From Rikenellaceae bacterium (GTDB lineage: Bacteria > Bacteroidota > Bacteroidia > Bacteroidales > Rikenellaceae): a stretch of 33,112 nt of DNA. Below, one piece after another: positions 7,282 to 14,329 of the stretch (within the stretch, counting starts at the first letter, position 1; the number at the start of each line of letters is the position of its first letter). A program made the translations under genes and the position numbers. Location: the NCBI GenBank assembly GCA_017415005.1, contig JAFQJK010000035.1, positions 1 through 33,112 on the forward strand. Direction: 5' to 3'. Under the pieces are notes generated by a model, which saw only the letters and a program-made list of their open reading frames with translations, ran no database searches and was not told the origin of the DNA.

Positions 7282-9204
7282 TCACAAACCTTCGGCCTCG
7301 GCGATCCAGAGATCGGCCACTGCGTCGCTCGGCATGCGCCAGTCGCCGCGGGGCGACAGGCTCACCGACCCCACCTTGGGCCCGTCGGGCAGTGCCGAAC
7401 GCTTGAACTGCTGCGCGAAGAACCGCCGCAGGAACACGATGAGCCACTTCCTGACCACCGCCGCATCGTACGTTCCGTCGAACGCCCGGCACGCCATCCA
7501 ATGGAGCTTGGCCGGCCGCGTCCCGAACCGCAGGAAATGATAGAGGAAGAAGTCGTGCAGCTCATACGGCCCCACGAGGTCCTCGGTGCGCTGGGCGATC
7601 TGCCCCGCCTCGTCGGGCGGCAGCAGCTCGGGGCTGATCGGCGTGGCGACAATGTCGAGCAGCCACTCGCGGGCCGCCCCGTCCCCGCCGCTTTCAGCCA
7701 CCCATCGCACCAGGTGGCGCACCAGCGTCTTGGGCACCCCGGCGTTGACGCCGTACATCGACATATGGTCGCCGTTGTAGGTCGCCCATCCGAGCGCCAG
7801 CTCCGACAGGTCGCCCGTGCCGATCACCAGGCCCCCCGTCTGGTTGGCGATATCCATCAGGATCTGCGTCCGTTCGCGGGCCTGCGCGTTCTCGTACGTC
7901 ACGCCGCGATCGGCCGCGTCGAGCCCGATGTCGGCAAAGTGCTGCTCGCAGGCGGCGCGGATACTCACTTCGCGCACCGTGACGCCGAGCGCCCCCATCA
8001 GGTTCATCGCATTGGTATAGGTGCGGTCGGTCGTCCCGAATCCGGGCATCGTCACCCCGACGATCCGCTCGCGCGGCCACCCGAGCCGGTCGAACGCCCG
8101 CGCCGCCACGAGCAGCGCCAGTGTCGAGTCGAGCCCGCCCGATATACCGATCACGGCCGTCCGGGCCCTCGCGTGCCTCAGCCGCTGTGCGAGCCCCGCC
8201 ACCTGTATATTGAAGATCTCGGTACACCGCTCGTTCATCCTCGCCTCATCCTGCGGCACGAACGGCCACGGGTCGAAGCGCCTCAGCACAGGCTCCGCCC
8301 CGTCGTCCGGGCGCAGCTCCACCGCCACGCGCCGCAGCGCCGGCAACGGCCCGTCGCAGCGGAACGTCGTGGTCCGCCGCCGGATGCCTTCGAGCCGCTC
8401 GATGTCGACCTCGGCCAGCACGAGTTGCTCGCCGGGGGCGAACCGCTCCGACTCGGCGATCCGTACGCCGTTCTCAGCCACCATGCCGCACCCGGCGAAT
8501 ACGAGGTCGGTCGACGACTCGCCCTCGCCCGCCGAGCAGTAAAGATAAGCCGACACCGTGCGTGCCGACTGCTGGGCGACGAGACCGCGCAGGTAGTCGT
8601 GCTTGCCGGCCATCTCGTCGCTCGCCGACAGGTTGACGCACAATTGCGCACCGGCGAGCACCTGCATCGACGAAGGCGGAACCGGGACCCACAGGTCCTC
8701 GCACACCTCGACGCCGAACGTGAGCCCCCGCCCCTCGAACAGCAGGTCGGTCCCGAACGGCACGCGCTGCCCGGCCACGATGGCCTCCGCCGCATCGGCT
8801 TCCGCCCCCGGCGCGAACCAGCGCGCCTCGTAAAACTCGGCGTAATTGGGCAGATAGCGCTTCGGCACCGCCCCGTAAACCCGGCCGCCGCCCCAGACGA
8901 CAGCCGCATTGTACAACCGGTTGCCCGCGGCCAGCGGCATCCCGGCCACACACACCACCGGCATCTCCGCCGTACGCTCCACCAGCGCGCGCATCGCCCG
9001 GTCGGCCTCTTCGACGAGCAGCCGCTGCCCGAACAGGTCGCCGCAGGTGTACCCCGTCACACTCAACTCGGGGAACGCCACCACAGCCGCCCCGGCCCCG
9101 GCCGCCTGCACGGCCAGCGCCGCCATCCGCTCCGCGTTACGGGCGCATTGCCCCACCTCGACACCCGGCACCGCCGCGGCCACTTTCACATATCCGTATT
9201 TCAT
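7282..9204 (-). CDS. nadE: Glutamine-dependent NAD+ synthetase
   Basis: Cytosolic enzyme for the last step of NAD synthesis: nicotinate adenine dinucleotide, ATP and glutamine give NAD+. It is the two-domain form, 640 residues. The N-terminal nitrilase-type glutaminase has Glu46 in AFPELSVTGY, Lys in VPKRYLPNYAEFYEARWF and Cys in VEVCEDLWVPVPPSS (about residue 170). The C-terminal synthetase has the ATP pyrophosphatase P-loop IGISGGLDSTLAL (about residue 355), followed by RIVGVTMPGFGTTDRTYTNA and GTGDLSELALGW. The start MKYGYVKVAAAVP matches the usual N-terminus. It is transcribed alone, with a -7-like box about 60 bases upstream and a strong hairpin beyond its 3' end. Having the glutaminase domain means it does not depend on free ammonia. 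Confidence 0.96.
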   Translation of the reverse strand: MKYGYVKVAAAVPGVEVGQCARNAERMAALAVQAAGAGAAVVAFPELSVTGYTCGDLFGQRLLVEEADRAMRALVERTAEMPVVCVAGMPLAAGNRLYNAAVVWGGGRVYGAVPKRYLPNYAEFYEARWFAPGAEADAAEAIVAGQRVPFGTDLLFEGRGLTFGVEVCEDLWVPVPPSSMQVLAGAQLCVNLSASDEMAGKHDYLRGLVAQQSARTVSAYLYCSAGEGESSTDLVFAGCGMVAENGVRIAESERFAPGEQLVLAEVDIERLEGIRRRTTTFRCDGPLPALRRVAVELRPDDGAEPVLRRFDPWPFVPQDEARMNERCTEIFNIQVAGLAQRLRHARARTAVIGISGGLDSTLALLVAARAFDRLGWPRERIVGVTMPGFGTTDRTYTNAMNLMGALGVTVREVSIRAACEQHFADIGLDAADRGVTYENAQARERTQILMDIANQTGGLVIGTGDLSELALGWATYNGDHMSMYGVNAGVPKTLVRHLVRWVAESGGDGAAREWLLDIVATPISPELLPPDEAGQIAQRTEDLVGPYELHDFFLYHFLRFGTRPAKLHWMACRAFDGTYDAAVVRKWLIVFLRRFFAQQFKRSALPDGPKVGSVSLSPRGDWRMPSDAVADLWIAEAEGL

Positions 9205-9263
9205 CGCCAGTCATTTACATTCCTTGCGCCTCGCCCATCCACGGGCCCCGGCGCTCTTCCGCA

Positions 9264-9271
9264 CAAAATTA
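9264..9271 (-). promoter_or_regulatory. Candidate -7 box for nadE
   Basis: The minus strand reads TAATTTTG, matching TAnnTTTG, 60 bases before the nadE start. No good TTTG partner is seen about 20 bases upstream, so confidence is limited. Confidence 0.4.
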
Positions 9272-9337
9272 GCCAAAATCCCCCGCCTTGCGCGCACCGC
9301 CGCCGATTTTCCGACACCCCGCCGGCTCCAAACAGGA

Positions 9338-9362
9338 ATCCCCGGGACCACAGCCCGGGGAT
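9338..9362 (-). terminator. Hairpin between DUF721 gene and nadE
   Basis: Perfect 9-bp arms (ATCCCCGGG and CCCGGGGAT) enclose a 7-base loop. It could end transcripts of the recF-DUF721 pair before nadE; no T-run follows, so termination is uncertain. The surrounding non-coding stretch 9205-9560 has no other feature beyond the nadE -7 box; open frames in it have no family resemblance. Confidence 0.4.
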
Positions 9363-9560
9363 CATCCCGTCATTGCACAGGCCGCCCGAGACCGCCGCTC
9401 CTCGTCCGCCGCCCTCACGACAGCGGCATCGACACCGGACGGCAGGAGACAAGTGCCCACGCCCGCCCTCTGCGACCGGTCCCGGCCTCGCAGCGCACCT
9501 CGTCCCGGCATCCGCCCCGCAGGTGCCGAGAACTCCGCCGCTACCGCAGCGGGGCGCGCG

Positions 9561-9854
9561 CTACCGGACGATCACCGTCGCGATCACGTCCACGCCGACG
9601 GCCTCGTTGACCGCGTCCTTGAGCGCCGTGCGCCGCATGAACACCTCGTTGCGCGCCACCGACGAGCTGACATGCACGAACAGCCGCCGGTTGCTCACCT
9701 CGAGCCGGGTCGTATACCCGGCAATGATCTCGCCCACGAGCGCAGGCCAGACATCCGGTATCCGGGCCTCGGCCAGCTTGCGGGCAAACAGCGGGCTGGA
9801 GGAGATAAAATCCCCCACGACCTCGCCGATCCTGACCGGTTCGCTTCTTCTCAT
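9561..9854 (-). CDS. DUF721 (DciA-like) protein
   Basis: Small basic protein of 97 residues. The pattern IGEVVGDFISSSPLFARKLAEARIPDVWPALVGEIIAGYTTRLEVSNRRLFVHVSSSVARNEV is, in pieces, the DUF721 signature: a Trp in a helix (VWPALVG), then short strands ending in a basic, substrate-like face. DUF721 includes DciA, a protein that helps load the replicative helicase in bacteria without DnaC. It follows recF on the same strand after 115 bases, an arrangement I recall as common in Bacteroidetes and consistent with a replication/repair role. Helicase loading by this short version is inferred from the family and not visible here. Confidence 0.82.
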   Translation of the reverse strand: MRRSEPVRIGEVVGDFISSSPLFARKLAEARIPDVWPALVGEIIAGYTTRLEVSNRRLFVHVSSSVARNEVFMRRTALKDAVNEAVGVDVIATVIVR

Positions 9855-9969
9855 CGTCTATCTTACCATTAGTTAGTAACTCCTCATCATCCCGGGATAT
9901 GACACCCGGCGCCGTCCGTCCCTACCCGACATCTCCCGCACGCGCAACCGAACCCGCGCCGGACCCGGA

Positions 9970-11298
9970 TCATGCGCCGGCCCGCTCGCCCGCATCGGCC
10001 CGCAGGTGTTGCGGCGCCTCGTCTCCAGCCGCCCCGGACAGTCCCTCGCCCTCCGCGGCATCGCACTGCCCGTCCGCAGCCCCCGCATCGTTCGGCACGA
10101 CCGGCCCCGCAGCCTTTTCCTCGCCATCCCGCACAGCCGCCTTATCGCCGTCCGGACCCTCCCCGGGCCCTTCCTCCGCCCCGACGACCCGACCCGAGCC
10201 CGACAGCACGCCGATCTCTCCGTCCGCCACATCAAACAGCGTATAGGCTTCGCCGCAGCGGTCCAGAATACCTTCGAGCCGCACTTTGTTACAGTCCGTG
10301 ATGAATATCTGCCCGAAGAGCGGCTCGCACACCAGCGCGATCAGCCGCTCGACGCGCCTCATGTCGAGCTTGTCGAATATATCGTCGAGCAGCAGCAGCG
10401 GCCGCTCGCCCTGCGCCTCGGCCACGATCTTGTACTGGGCCAGCTTCAGCGCCACGAGGAACGACTTCTGCTGTCCCTGCGACCCGTACTTGCGCAGCGC
10501 GTAGCCGCCGATCCGCATCCGGATGTCGTCGCGGTGCACGCCGCTCGTGGTGAACTGCATCACCCGGTCTTTCTCCCTCGACCGCCTGAGCAGCTCGTCC
10601 ATCGGAGCCTCGTCGAGCTCCGACTTGTACGACAGCTCGATCCGCTCACGGTCCCCGGCCAACAGCGCGTAGTACTCGGCCACCATCGGCGCGATCCGCC
10701 CGAGCATCTCCTTCCGCCTGGCATAGATCCGCCCTCCGGCCTCGGCCATCTGCAGGTCGATCACCTCCAGCACGTCGTCCATGCCCGTGCCGTGCAGCTT
10801 GAGCAGCTTGTTACGCTCGGCCAGCAGGTGATTGTACCGCACCAGCGCCGCCAGGTACTCGCGGTCGAGCTGCGAAATGAAGGCGTTCAGGTAGCGGCGC
10901 CGCTCCTCGCCCGACTCGCTGATGAGCGAGGTGTCCGACGGCGAGACCATCACGATCGGCACGAGCCCGATATGGTCCGAGAGCTTCTCGTACTGCTTGC
11001 CGGCCCGCTTCACGACCTTGGCCGCGCCGCGCCGGCAACTGCACACCACGCTCTCGCGGCGCTCGCTGTCCGAGCGGTACTCGCCGTCGACCAGGAAAAA
11101 GTCGGCCCCGTGCCGGATGCTCTGCGCATCGCTCATCCCGAACGCGCTCTTGCACATCGACAGGTAGTGCACCGCATCCAGCACATTGGTCTTGCCCGCT
11201 CCGTTGCCACCCACGAAGCAGTTGAGCCGCGAGGCGAATTCCATCCGCGCCTCGGCCACGTTCTTGAAGTTAAGCAGCGATAGCCGTTTGAGTTCCAT
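9970..11298 (-). CDS. recF: RecF recombination mediator, long acidic tail
   Basis: SMC/ABC-type ATPase that acts with RecO and RecR to load RecA at gaps. The start at 11298 (MELKRLSLLNFKNVAEARM) is chosen because it gives the canonical N-terminus; the in-frame ATG 30 codons upstream adds unrelated sequence. Walker A is GGNGAGKTNVLDAVHYLSM; the signature region SGVHRDDIRMRIGGYALRKYGSQGQQKSF and Walker B LLLLDDIFDKLD are intact. RecF is usually about 365-375 residues. This one has 442 because about 70 residues of Gly/Ala/Glu/Asp-rich sequence follow LFDVADGEIGV. The tail is low complexity and probably disordered; it may have arisen by loss of the original stop. It pairs with the DUF721 gene downstream and is divergent from the small lipoprotein and TPR genes. 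Confidence 0.93.
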   Translation of the reverse strand: MELKRLSLLNFKNVAEARMEFASRLNCFVGGNGAGKTNVLDAVHYLSMCKSAFGMSDAQSIRHGADFFLVDGEYRSDSERRESVVCSCRRGAAKVVKRAGKQYEKLSDHIGLVPIVMVSPSDTSLISESGEERRRYLNAFISQLDREYLAALVRYNHLLAERNKLLKLHGTGMDDVLEVIDLQMAEAGGRIYARRKEMLGRIAPMVAEYYALLAGDRERIELSYKSELDEAPMDELLRRSREKDRVMQFTTSGVHRDDIRMRIGGYALRKYGSQGQQKSFLVALKLAQYKIVAEAQGERPLLLLDDIFDKLDMRRVERLIALVCEPLFGQIFITDCNKVRLEGILDRCGEAYTLFDVADGEIGVLSGSGRVVGAEEGPGEGPDGDKAAVRDGEEKAAGPVVPNDAGAADGQCDAAEGEGLSGAAGDEAPQHLRADAGERAGA

Positions 11299-11344
11299 CC
11301 GGAGTACCTGATTCGATGACCGGCCGCCATACGCGGCCTTTAGA

Positions 11345-11352
11345 CAAAGGTA
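11345..11352 (-). promoter_or_regulatory. Candidate -7 box for recF
   Basis: The minus strand reads TACCTTTG (TAnnTTTG), 47 bases before the recF start. No well-spaced TTTG upstream was found. Confidence 0.45.
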
Positions 11353-11501
11353 CGAACTTTCCCCCACAACCCCATCCGCACAGGACAAATATCGCCCAAC
11401 ATCTTATCCACATCCCCGCCGCTGCCACGGCTGCGGTCCGCCCCGCATCCCGCCCCTGCGCCCCGTCCGTTCCGCTTCGCCCCCGCCGACAAGATTTGCA
11501 C

Positions 11502-11509
11502 TATTTTTG
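11502..11509 (+). promoter_or_regulatory. Candidate -7 box for small lipoprotein
   Basis: TATTTTTG matches the TAnnTTTG -7 consensus, 29 bases before the start codon. TTCG at 11476-11479, 22 bases upstream, is the nearest -33-like element and is imperfect. Confidence 0.45.
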
Positions 11510-11537
11510 AAAAGCGAACCTGCAAACGCATACAGCC

Positions 11538-11729
11538 ATGAAACCACTCCGCTACGCAGCCGCCCTGCTGGCCCTCCTCGCGCTGGCCGGCCTCTCCTCC
11601 TGTTCTGCCAGCGCCCGGATACAAACCCATCCGCACCAGTCCGGCAAGCTCCCTCCGGGCCAGGTCAAAAAAGCCACGGGCAGCCAGTCCGCTGCGCCCT
11701 ACGCCCCGGGCCACCGGCGGCACAGGTAG
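11538..11729 (+). CDS. Small PPGQ/APGH-motif lipoprotein
   Basis: A 63-residue exported protein. Residues 1-22 form a signal peptide ending in the lipobox LSSC, followed by a short basic, Pro/Gly-rich mature part with LPPGQVKKATGSQSAAPYAPGH. I recognise this motif set from very small Bacteroidetes lipoproteins of unknown function, some mislabelled in databases as a quinol oxidase subunit. The mature peptide is only about 42 residues, too short for an enzyme, so a structural or periplasmic accessory role is possible. It precedes the TPR membrane protein by 120 bases on the same strand, but that gene has its own promoter-like site. No function is claimed. Confidence 0.78.
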   Translation: MKPLRYAAALLALLALAGLSSCSASARIQTHPHQSGKLPPGQVKKATGSQSAAPYAPGHRRHR

Positions 11730-11790
11730 CACGCCGCTGCGCCCCCACCGTCCAAAAGCCCCGGATTTGCAAATAAATGCGGTCCGATGC

Positions 11791-11820
11791 TTTTATATTA
11801 GCCAAAAAGGTTTAAATTTG
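11791..11820 (+). promoter_or_regulatory. Candidate promoter of TPR-ribH unit
   Basis: TAAATTTG at 11813-11820 fits the -7 consensus and lies 29 bases before the TPR gene. TTTT at 11791-11794 is the best available -33 element, with an 18-base spacer. Confidence 0.5.
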
Positions 11821-11849
11821 CATCGAAATTCAAATGAAACCTTTTAGTT

Positions 11850-12551
11850 ATGTCTACGAAAGATAAAGCCAAGTCGGCCATCGACCCCGAGATCGCGATC
11901 GAATCGGCCCTCGGACGCACCGAAGAATTCTTCATGCGCAACGGCAAGCTGCTGCTGACCATCCTCGCGGTCATCATCGTAGTGGTCGGCGGTTATTTCG
12001 GCTACAAATACCTCTACATCGGCCCGCGCGCAGAGAAGGCAGGCGCAGCGATGTTCGCCGCCGAACAGCAGTTCGCGGTCGACTCGTTCGCGCTGGCGCT
12101 CAACGGCGACGGCAGCACCGAAGGCTTCCTGCAGATCATCGACAAGTACGGCAACACGCCGCAGGGCAACATCGCCAGGCACTACGCAGGCGTGTGCTAC
12201 CTCCGCCTGGGCGACTACGAAAGCGCCCTGAGCTACCTCGGCCAATACAAAGCCACCGAGGGGGCGCCCAACACCGTGATCAACGCCCAGAACCTGGGCT
12301 TGCAGGGCGACGCCAACGCCCAGTTGGGCAACTTCGACAAAGCCCTCGATCTCTACACCCGTGCCGCCGGGAAGTTCGACAACGACCTGACCTCGCCGAT
12401 GTACCTCAAGAAAGCAGGACTGCTCTATGAGAAGATGCAGCAGCCGGCCAAGGCCCTGAAAGCCTACGAACAGATCCGGTACAACTACAGCACGAGCCTC
12501 GAGGCACGCGACATCGAAAAGTATATCGCCCGGGCCGAACAGCAAATCTAA
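11850..12551 (+). CDS. TPR-repeat inner-membrane protein
   Basis: A 233-residue protein with a cytoplasmic N-terminus (about 33 residues), one transmembrane helix (LLLTILAVIIVVVGGYFGYKY in part, about residues 34-54) and a periplasmic domain of tetratricopeptide repeats. TPR-like units can be read at GNIARHYAGVCYLRLGDYESALSYL, NAQLGNFDKALDLYTRAA and KAGLLYEKMQQPAKALKAYEQI. The plan resembles YfgM-type ancillary proteins of the secretion/chaperone network, but that equivalence is only suggested. It precedes ribH with 87 bases between them, which include a terminator hairpin, so co-transcription would be partial. I recall this gene next to ribH near recF in other Bacteroidales; the link with riboflavin is probably positional. 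Confidence 0.85.
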   Translation: MSTKDKAKSAIDPEIAIESALGRTEEFFMRNGKLLLTILAVIIVVVGGYFGYKYLYIGPRAEKAGAAMFAAEQQFAVDSFALALNGDGSTEGFLQIIDKYGNTPQGNIARHYAGVCYLRLGDYESALSYLGQYKATEGAPNTVINAQNLGLQGDANAQLGNFDKALDLYTRAAGKFDNDLTSPMYLKKAGLLYEKMQQPAKALKAYEQIRYNYSTSLEARDIEKYIARAEQQI

Positions 12552-12585
12552 GCGCGCAATCTGAAATTATTATAGGATCACCCGG

Positions 12586-12619
12586 GAGGTTGCCGTTTCC
12601 AACAGCGGCAACCTCTTTT
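12586..12619 (+). terminator. Terminator between TPR gene and ribH
   Basis: Perfect 10-bp arms GAGGTTGCCG (12586-12595) and CGGCAACCTC (12606-12615), then TTTTC and a further T-run. It lies only 20 bases before the ribH start, so it may also act as an attenuator for ribH. No FMN riboswitch pattern is seen. Confidence 0.75.
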
Positions 12620-12638
12620 CTCATTTTACTCCGACACT

Positions 12639-13163
12639 ATGGCAACCAAGCACAGAAACCTCTCTACATTCGAATCCCCCATACCTTCCGCCGCCGGCAT
12701 GAAGTTCGGCATCGTCGTGGCCGAGTGGAACCCTCAGGTCACGGGGGCCCTGCTCGAGGGGGCTGTCCGCACGCTGCGCAACAACGGGTGCGAAGAGCAG
12801 GACATCATCATCAAGCAGGTCCCCGGCACGTTCGAGCTCACGCTCGGCGCGCAGTTCCTGGCCCAGTACACCGACGTCGACGCGGTGATCGTTCTGGGCT
12901 GCGTGATCCAGGGCGAGACGCGCCACTTCGACTTCGTCTGCCAGGGCGTCACCCAGGGCGTCACCCAGCTCATGATCACGTGGAACATGCCGATCTCGTT
13001 CGGCGTGCTGACCACCGAGAACCTGCAGCAGGCCCTCGACCGCGCCGGCGGACGCTACGGCAACAAGGGCGACGAGGCCGCCGTGGCCGCCATCCAGATG
13101 GTCGCCATGCAGATCGACATGTCGAAAGAGGAAGAGACCGACGACCGCAAGGAGATCAACTAA
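12639..13163 (+). CDS. ribH: 6,7-dimethyl-8-ribityllumazine synthase
   Basis: Penultimate step of riboflavin synthesis: condenses 5-amino-6-ribitylaminouracil with dihydroxybutanone phosphate. Family motifs in order: GIVVAEWNPQVTGALLEGA (substrate-binding Trp-Asn), VPGTFELTLGAQFLA, VIVLGCVIQGETRHFDFVCQG with the catalytic His in RHFD, and ISFGVLTTENLQQALDRAGG. The protein has 174 residues against about 155 for many homologues: there is an extra N-terminal stretch (about 20 residues before MKFGIVVAEWN) and a charged C-terminal tail (SKEEETDDRKEIN). An internal start at the Met of MKFGIV cannot be excluded, but the upstream ATG follows the terminator hairpin closely and MATKHRNLSTFE is plausible. 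Other rib genes are not in the window. Confidence 0.96.
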   Translation: MATKHRNLSTFESPIPSAAGMKFGIVVAEWNPQVTGALLEGAVRTLRNNGCEEQDIIIKQVPGTFELTLGAQFLAQYTDVDAVIVLGCVIQGETRHFDFVCQGVTQGVTQLMITWNMPISFGVLTTENLQQALDRAGGRYGNKGDEAAVAAIQMVAMQIDMSKEEETDDRKEIN

Positions 13164-13190
13164 CAGTCCGGACACAACCGTCCAACACCT

Positions 13191-13228
13191 ATGCAGGGAG
13201 CTCCGGTACGGGCTTCCTGCATCTGTTT
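13191..13228 (+). terminator. Terminator after ribH
   Basis: Arms ATGCAGGGAGC (13191-13201) and GCTTCCTGCAT (13212-13222) pair over 11 bp with one G-U around a 10-base loop; a modest T-rich stretch follows. It starts 28 bases after the ribH stop. Confidence 0.65.
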
Positions 13229-13270
13229 CCTCCCGGCGGGTCCCGCCCTGTGCCGGCATCTTCCCCCATC

Positions 13271-13600
13271 CCGGCACACATGGCCTCCACGGGGCAACCA
13301 CCCCCCCCGGTCCAATACCGGGCCCGGGCCATCCCACCGCCCCGGACCATCGCCACGCACCCAGCTTTTCCCGAGCGGCACACCCGTCCGCACCGCACCG
13401 CCGCCACGGACACCGTTCCGCGCCACCTCCCGGCACCCATGACCTCCATCTGGCAACCACCCCGCCTCGTTCAATGCCGGCCCGGGGCCCGGAACCATCT
13501 ATCGCCCCGGACCATTGCCACGCGCCCGGCTCTTCCCGGGCGGCACACCCGTCCGCACCGCACCGCCGCCACGGACACCGTTCCGCGCCACCTCCCGTCC
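13271..13600. repeat. Direct repeat pair, about 160 bp each
   Basis: Two adjacent imperfect copies, about 13271-13429 and 13430-13600. The best conserved block is 58 identical bases at 13375-13432 and 13540-13597 (offset 165); offsets elsewhere are 159-165 because of small indels. The repeat fills most of the 543-base gap between ribH and the small winged-helix gene. It is GC-rich and open in several frames, but translations are Pro/Arg/His-rich and the indels break the frames between copies, so coding is unlikely. Confidence 0.8.
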
Positions 13601-13656
13601 CCAATACCGCCCTCATAAGCCCACGCTATACCTTCATCATTATTTCCGATTTGCAC

Positions 13657-13664
13657 AATCTTTG
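13657..13664 (+). promoter_or_regulatory. Weak -7-like box
   Basis: AATCTTTG differs from TAnnTTTG in the first base only and lies 42 bases before the small winged-helix gene. The upstream -33 element is not convincing. Confidence 0.35.
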
Positions 13665-13706
13665 CAAAACCCCTATTTTAGAACGATCAATTAAAACATC
13701 GAAATT

Positions 13707-13877
13707 ATGGAAGAGAAAATTCTGAAGGCCATGGCATCGGGCGATGCCATGCGTCCGGGCGATATTGCCGCCGCTGCCGGTATCGAGAAGGCCGAGGCCG
13801 ACAAGCTGATCAAGAAACTGGTCAAGGAAGATAAGCTTTACTCTCCGAAGCGCTGTTTCTACGCGATCAAGAAATAG
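13707..13877 (+). CDS. Small winged-helix-like protein
   Basis: A 56-residue protein starting MEEKILKAMASGDAMRPGDI. The pattern is that of a minimal winged helix: helix 1 (EEKILKAMASG), helix 2 (MRPGDIAAAAGI), recognition helix (EKAEADKLIKKLVKEDKL) and a short wing ending SPKRCFYAIKK. Similar small proteins occur in many Bacteroidetes as predicted transcriptional regulators of MarR/ArsR-like fold, function unknown. AT content around its start is higher than in the flanking repeat, and a clear terminator follows 23 bases after the stop, so it is a complete single-gene unit. With Lys-rich recognition and C-terminal parts, nucleic-acid binding is likely; the target is not apparent. Confidence 0.8.
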   Translation: MEEKILKAMASGDAMRPGDIAAAAGIEKAEADKLIKKLVKEDKLYSPKRCFYAIKK

Positions 13878-13900
13878 ACGCGCGCCTCGATTTTCCCCAA

Positions 13901-13928
13901 GGCCGTCCGCCAGGCGGACGGCCTTTTT
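13901..13928 (+). terminator. Terminator after winged-helix gene
   Basis: Arms GGCCGTCCGCC (13901-13911) and GGCGGACGGCC (13913-13923) are perfectly complementary; the innermost pairs must open to form the loop. TTTTT follows directly. A canonical intrinsic terminator. Confidence 0.88.
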
Positions 13929-14055
13929 CATCCTTGGTACGCCATCGTCAGCATATGCCCGGGCAAAATCCCAGGCAAGTCTGAGTTTGCCTCCCGGCTT
14001 TCACGATCGTTGACGCAGTCTTTGACAAGATGCGCCTCGGACAAGCTCAAACACG

Positions 14056-14087
14056 TTTGGCTCGCCGCCCGGCTTTCGCTATCTTTG
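14056..14087 (+). promoter_or_regulatory. Promoter upstream of recQ
   Basis: TTTG at 14056-14059, a 20-base spacer, then TATCTTTG at 14080-14087: a full match to the Bacteroidetes -33/-7 consensus. The -7 box is inside an inverted repeat (CTATCTTT and AAAGATAG, 14079-14097). A second TATCTTTG at 14156-14163 lacks a good -33 partner. From the first site the recQ leader would be about 235 bases. The rest of 13930-14329 shows no gene. Confidence 0.6.
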
Positions 14088-14329
14088 CAAAAGATAGGAT
14101 ACGGTTCGGCAATCTTCCGGAAAGCAGGTTCCCTCCGATTGCTCCTTCTTTTCTCTATCTTTGTAAACGGCCGACAACGGATTGCCGAGGGCCGACGACG
14201 AACCTTCCGGCAGCGGACCCGGCATTTGTCGTCATACCCTGTCAGATATCCGGCATTCCATGACAGAACCTGTCCGAGCATGGCACGGACTGTCACCGCC
14301 GACAGATCCGGTCGCCCACCTATGAGACG

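Noticed and set aside
7156-9876. 906-codon plus-strand open frame
   Set aside because: It runs antisense to nadE and DUF721, both with full motifs; its composition is non-protein-like.
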